Positions 61,968 to 64,000 of a DNA stretch of 64,000 nucleotides are shown here, piece by piece. Within the stretch, counting starts at the first letter, position 1, and every line of letters starts with the position of its first letter. Made by a program: the position numbers and the translations under genes. Below the pieces are notes generated by a model. That model saw only the letters and a list, made by a program, of their open reading frames with translations. It had not been told where the DNA came from and ran no database searches. This stretch comes from Colletotrichum lupini (taxonomy: Eukaryota > Ascomycota > Sordariomycetes > Glomerellales > Glomerellaceae), in the NCBI RefSeq assembly GCF_023278565.1, contig NC_064678.1:4712001-4776000 (forward strand), in the 5' to 3' direction.

Positions 61968-64000
61968 TTTTATGGGGGGTTAGTGAAATTTGTGAATAGA
62001 GATAGAAAGTACGTTGGGAGTAGCAGGCTGAAATGGAAAGAGACTCTTGATGGCTTGAAGCAGACTCTCTGACGCGCTTGCTTCCTTAAGCTTATATGTA
62101 AAGTACCAACCTTCCCAACGACACTCCTCTCATTTGGTTCATCCTACTCCCATGACCCAGATCCCCTAGATGATCAGTCTATTAAACCTTCATTAGCGTC
62201 AAGAGCGTAGGCGAAAGTTGCCCACGGCTCCATGCAACAGGCCTACAGAATCAAAAAATTATGAACCTGACTCGTCAATCAATCAATTAGACTTGCCAAC
62301 TCGGCAGTCCTCTCTACTTTATTCGAACCGCGCAGGTTTATAACACCGCGTACGTAAATGGGGCGATCTCCTCAGCCCTAGGCCGGCAGCCCAGCCATTT
62401 CATTCTATTTGCTATCGGGCTTCTCCGTGCTTTTTGGCTTGGCATTGATCGGTCTCGCATTCTTAGTAGTGTGCGAGAAAACTCAAAAATATTCGCACCT
62501 GGACAGGACCCGGGAGAGGCCTGGGCAACCCCCCCGGGTCTCCGCCCGGACCGGGGACTACGGCGGGGAAAGCGGGGCGGAAGCGAGTCATCTTTGGTCG
62601 AGGGAAAGAGTCTCAGCGAGGAGCGATGTGGTTTCGGCTGATCAAGCTTTGGTCCTTTAGAGAAGTATCCTAGGCGAAGTATTGCTGAAGGACACTGGTG
62701 TCTCCTTTCCGCTTGAAGTTTTCGGCGTCCACGATTCTAATGAGAGATTTCGGCCGACGACAGGAGGTTATGGAAGATGTTCGGTTTCGTCATAGCTCGG
62801 GTACATATCTTAAAAGGTAAGCTCTACGCTGGCATCGTTCTGAAGCCGACATCTCTCAGCGTTTCGTACGCAGTATGTGCTAGCATACGACTGATGTAGA
62901 TCTTGACGTTGCTAGCCGGGCTTGGTTCTCCTTGTAAGTCCGACCTTCTGACTACAATCTACAGTCTCCTGGTCTCATTCGATACCTACGACTCGTTAGT
63001 TCGTGTCCGATACGTATCACATGCCGAACACATTCTCATCTAGAAATGCTGACGAGAAGGTGGGTGTATCGGCCATACTAAGCATCCCGACTTAACCCTT
63101 TATATGAGTGCCCCGCCGCTTTAGTACAACAGCTACAGTCGAAGTGAACTGCCTACCGAGAGGAGGATCCGGATCCTCGCTGACCAGCTGTCTATCCAAA
63201 ATGATCGTCATACCTTCTCTAGGGCGTCAACTTTTATTTAAGAACAGACTTGGCTACGCCATCCAAGCTGCCCAGCCTATATCTTGCCATACGGGTACAC
63301 TAATCTCATAGTCGCCTCAACGGTACGAGTTTCCGCGCGACAACTGTCGCAGTTCTCTCGGCATTTAGAGCATGCCTCATGTTCAAGATGCTACTTGCTA
63401 CCTTTGGAAAGTCACTTGTGGTGGCGCTTCTTCTACTCCATACATGTCCGCATGACCACACCCATACCATTCTTGACTAATTATCGTCGTCAGAAGCGTA
63501 CGTATTCGTCCACGACGATGTATTAAATATAATAACTAAGACGATTCGAAAGAACTCAGCTTTGTTAGGTAGCGTCATATGAAGCCCATGTATTCATTAC
63601 AAATGATACAAGTGATGAAAGGGAACTAGAGCTCCGAGAGAGCAATGCCTTGGCCTGGCCATGGAGAAAGTCAAGACGTAATCAAAACAGAACACCTCTC
63701 ACAAAGAGGAATTGCCACAAAGTGCTGTGCCGCCCGAGCAGATGTGTATCATGCATACAGAGCCTTTCTATGACTTGTACCAAAGGCCTTTTATACCATC
63801 AAATCCCAGTCGAACAGTCTGCTGTCAGGCTCATTGAAGTAACAGTGCACAAGTCAGTCAAAGACCGCTCGCATGCCCATCAACAAAGAGGTCCGACGAT
63901 ATCATCTTTCCCGACAACGCTCCGCGTCAGGAGACGCCCGGGACTATCAGGAGTTTGACATCTGGATCTTCAGGTAATCTGCCTACCTCCCCTCCCTTAC
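61968..64000. other. Right end of the window, one unexplained open frame
   Basis: The first 150 bases are the promoter side of the peptide gene. The + frame 62291-62641 is open for 116 codons but has no start codon. It is GC-rich at its 3' half and could be a terminal exon with an acceptor near 62290 (AATTAG) or 62333 (GCGCAG). From about 62.7 kb to the end nothing recognisable is seen. Confidence 0.3.

Overview
The window reads as nuclear DNA of a filamentous ascomycete (Pezizomycotina). The clear genes carry short introns of 51-79 nt with GTAAGT/GTATGT-type donors and CTAAC-like branch points. They use C-ending codons, and their promoters have TATA boxes followed by CT-rich tracts. The gene families point to a Sordariomycete-like fungus, but I cannot name the species from sequence alone.

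Four genes are well supported and together look like a dihydroxynaphthalene (DHN) melanin locus. They are a 1,3,6,8-tetrahydroxynaphthalene (T4HN) reductase (+, 2584-3485, 2 exons), an AflR-type Zn(II)2Cys6 regulator (-, 12924-14168), a non-reducing polyketide synthase with SAT-KS-AT-PT-ACP-ACP-TE order (-, 29021-35739, 4 exons, 2181 aa) and an Abr2-like secreted multicopper oxidase/laccase (-, 50741-52659, 4 exons, 576 aa). I rebuilt the splice junctions by eye. In each case the spliced frame is open and ends in a family-typical C-terminus. The inferred pathway is: the synthase makes the naphthol precursor, the reductase makes scytalone from T4HN, and the laccase polymerises the late naphthol product in the cell wall. 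The regulator may control the set. No scytalone dehydratase, trihydroxynaphthalene (T3HN) reductase or Cmr1-type regulator is visible here.

The layout is unusually loose: the four genes are separated by about 9.4, 14.9 and 15.0 kb. The spacers hold low-complexity tracts, clusters of TACCT/AGGTA pentamers and several weak or decayed-looking reading frames. Three spliced candidates stand out. At 61529-61967 (-) a three-exon gene encodes a 72-aa secreted peptide with eight mature cysteines and a CxxxC...CxC layout like CS-alpha-beta defensin-type peptides. At 27937-28413 (+) a two-exon gene encodes a 139-aa basic protein. At 42248-42755 (+) a two-exon gene encodes 116 aa. Both of the last two are of unknown function. 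The other candidates are low confidence and are marked so.
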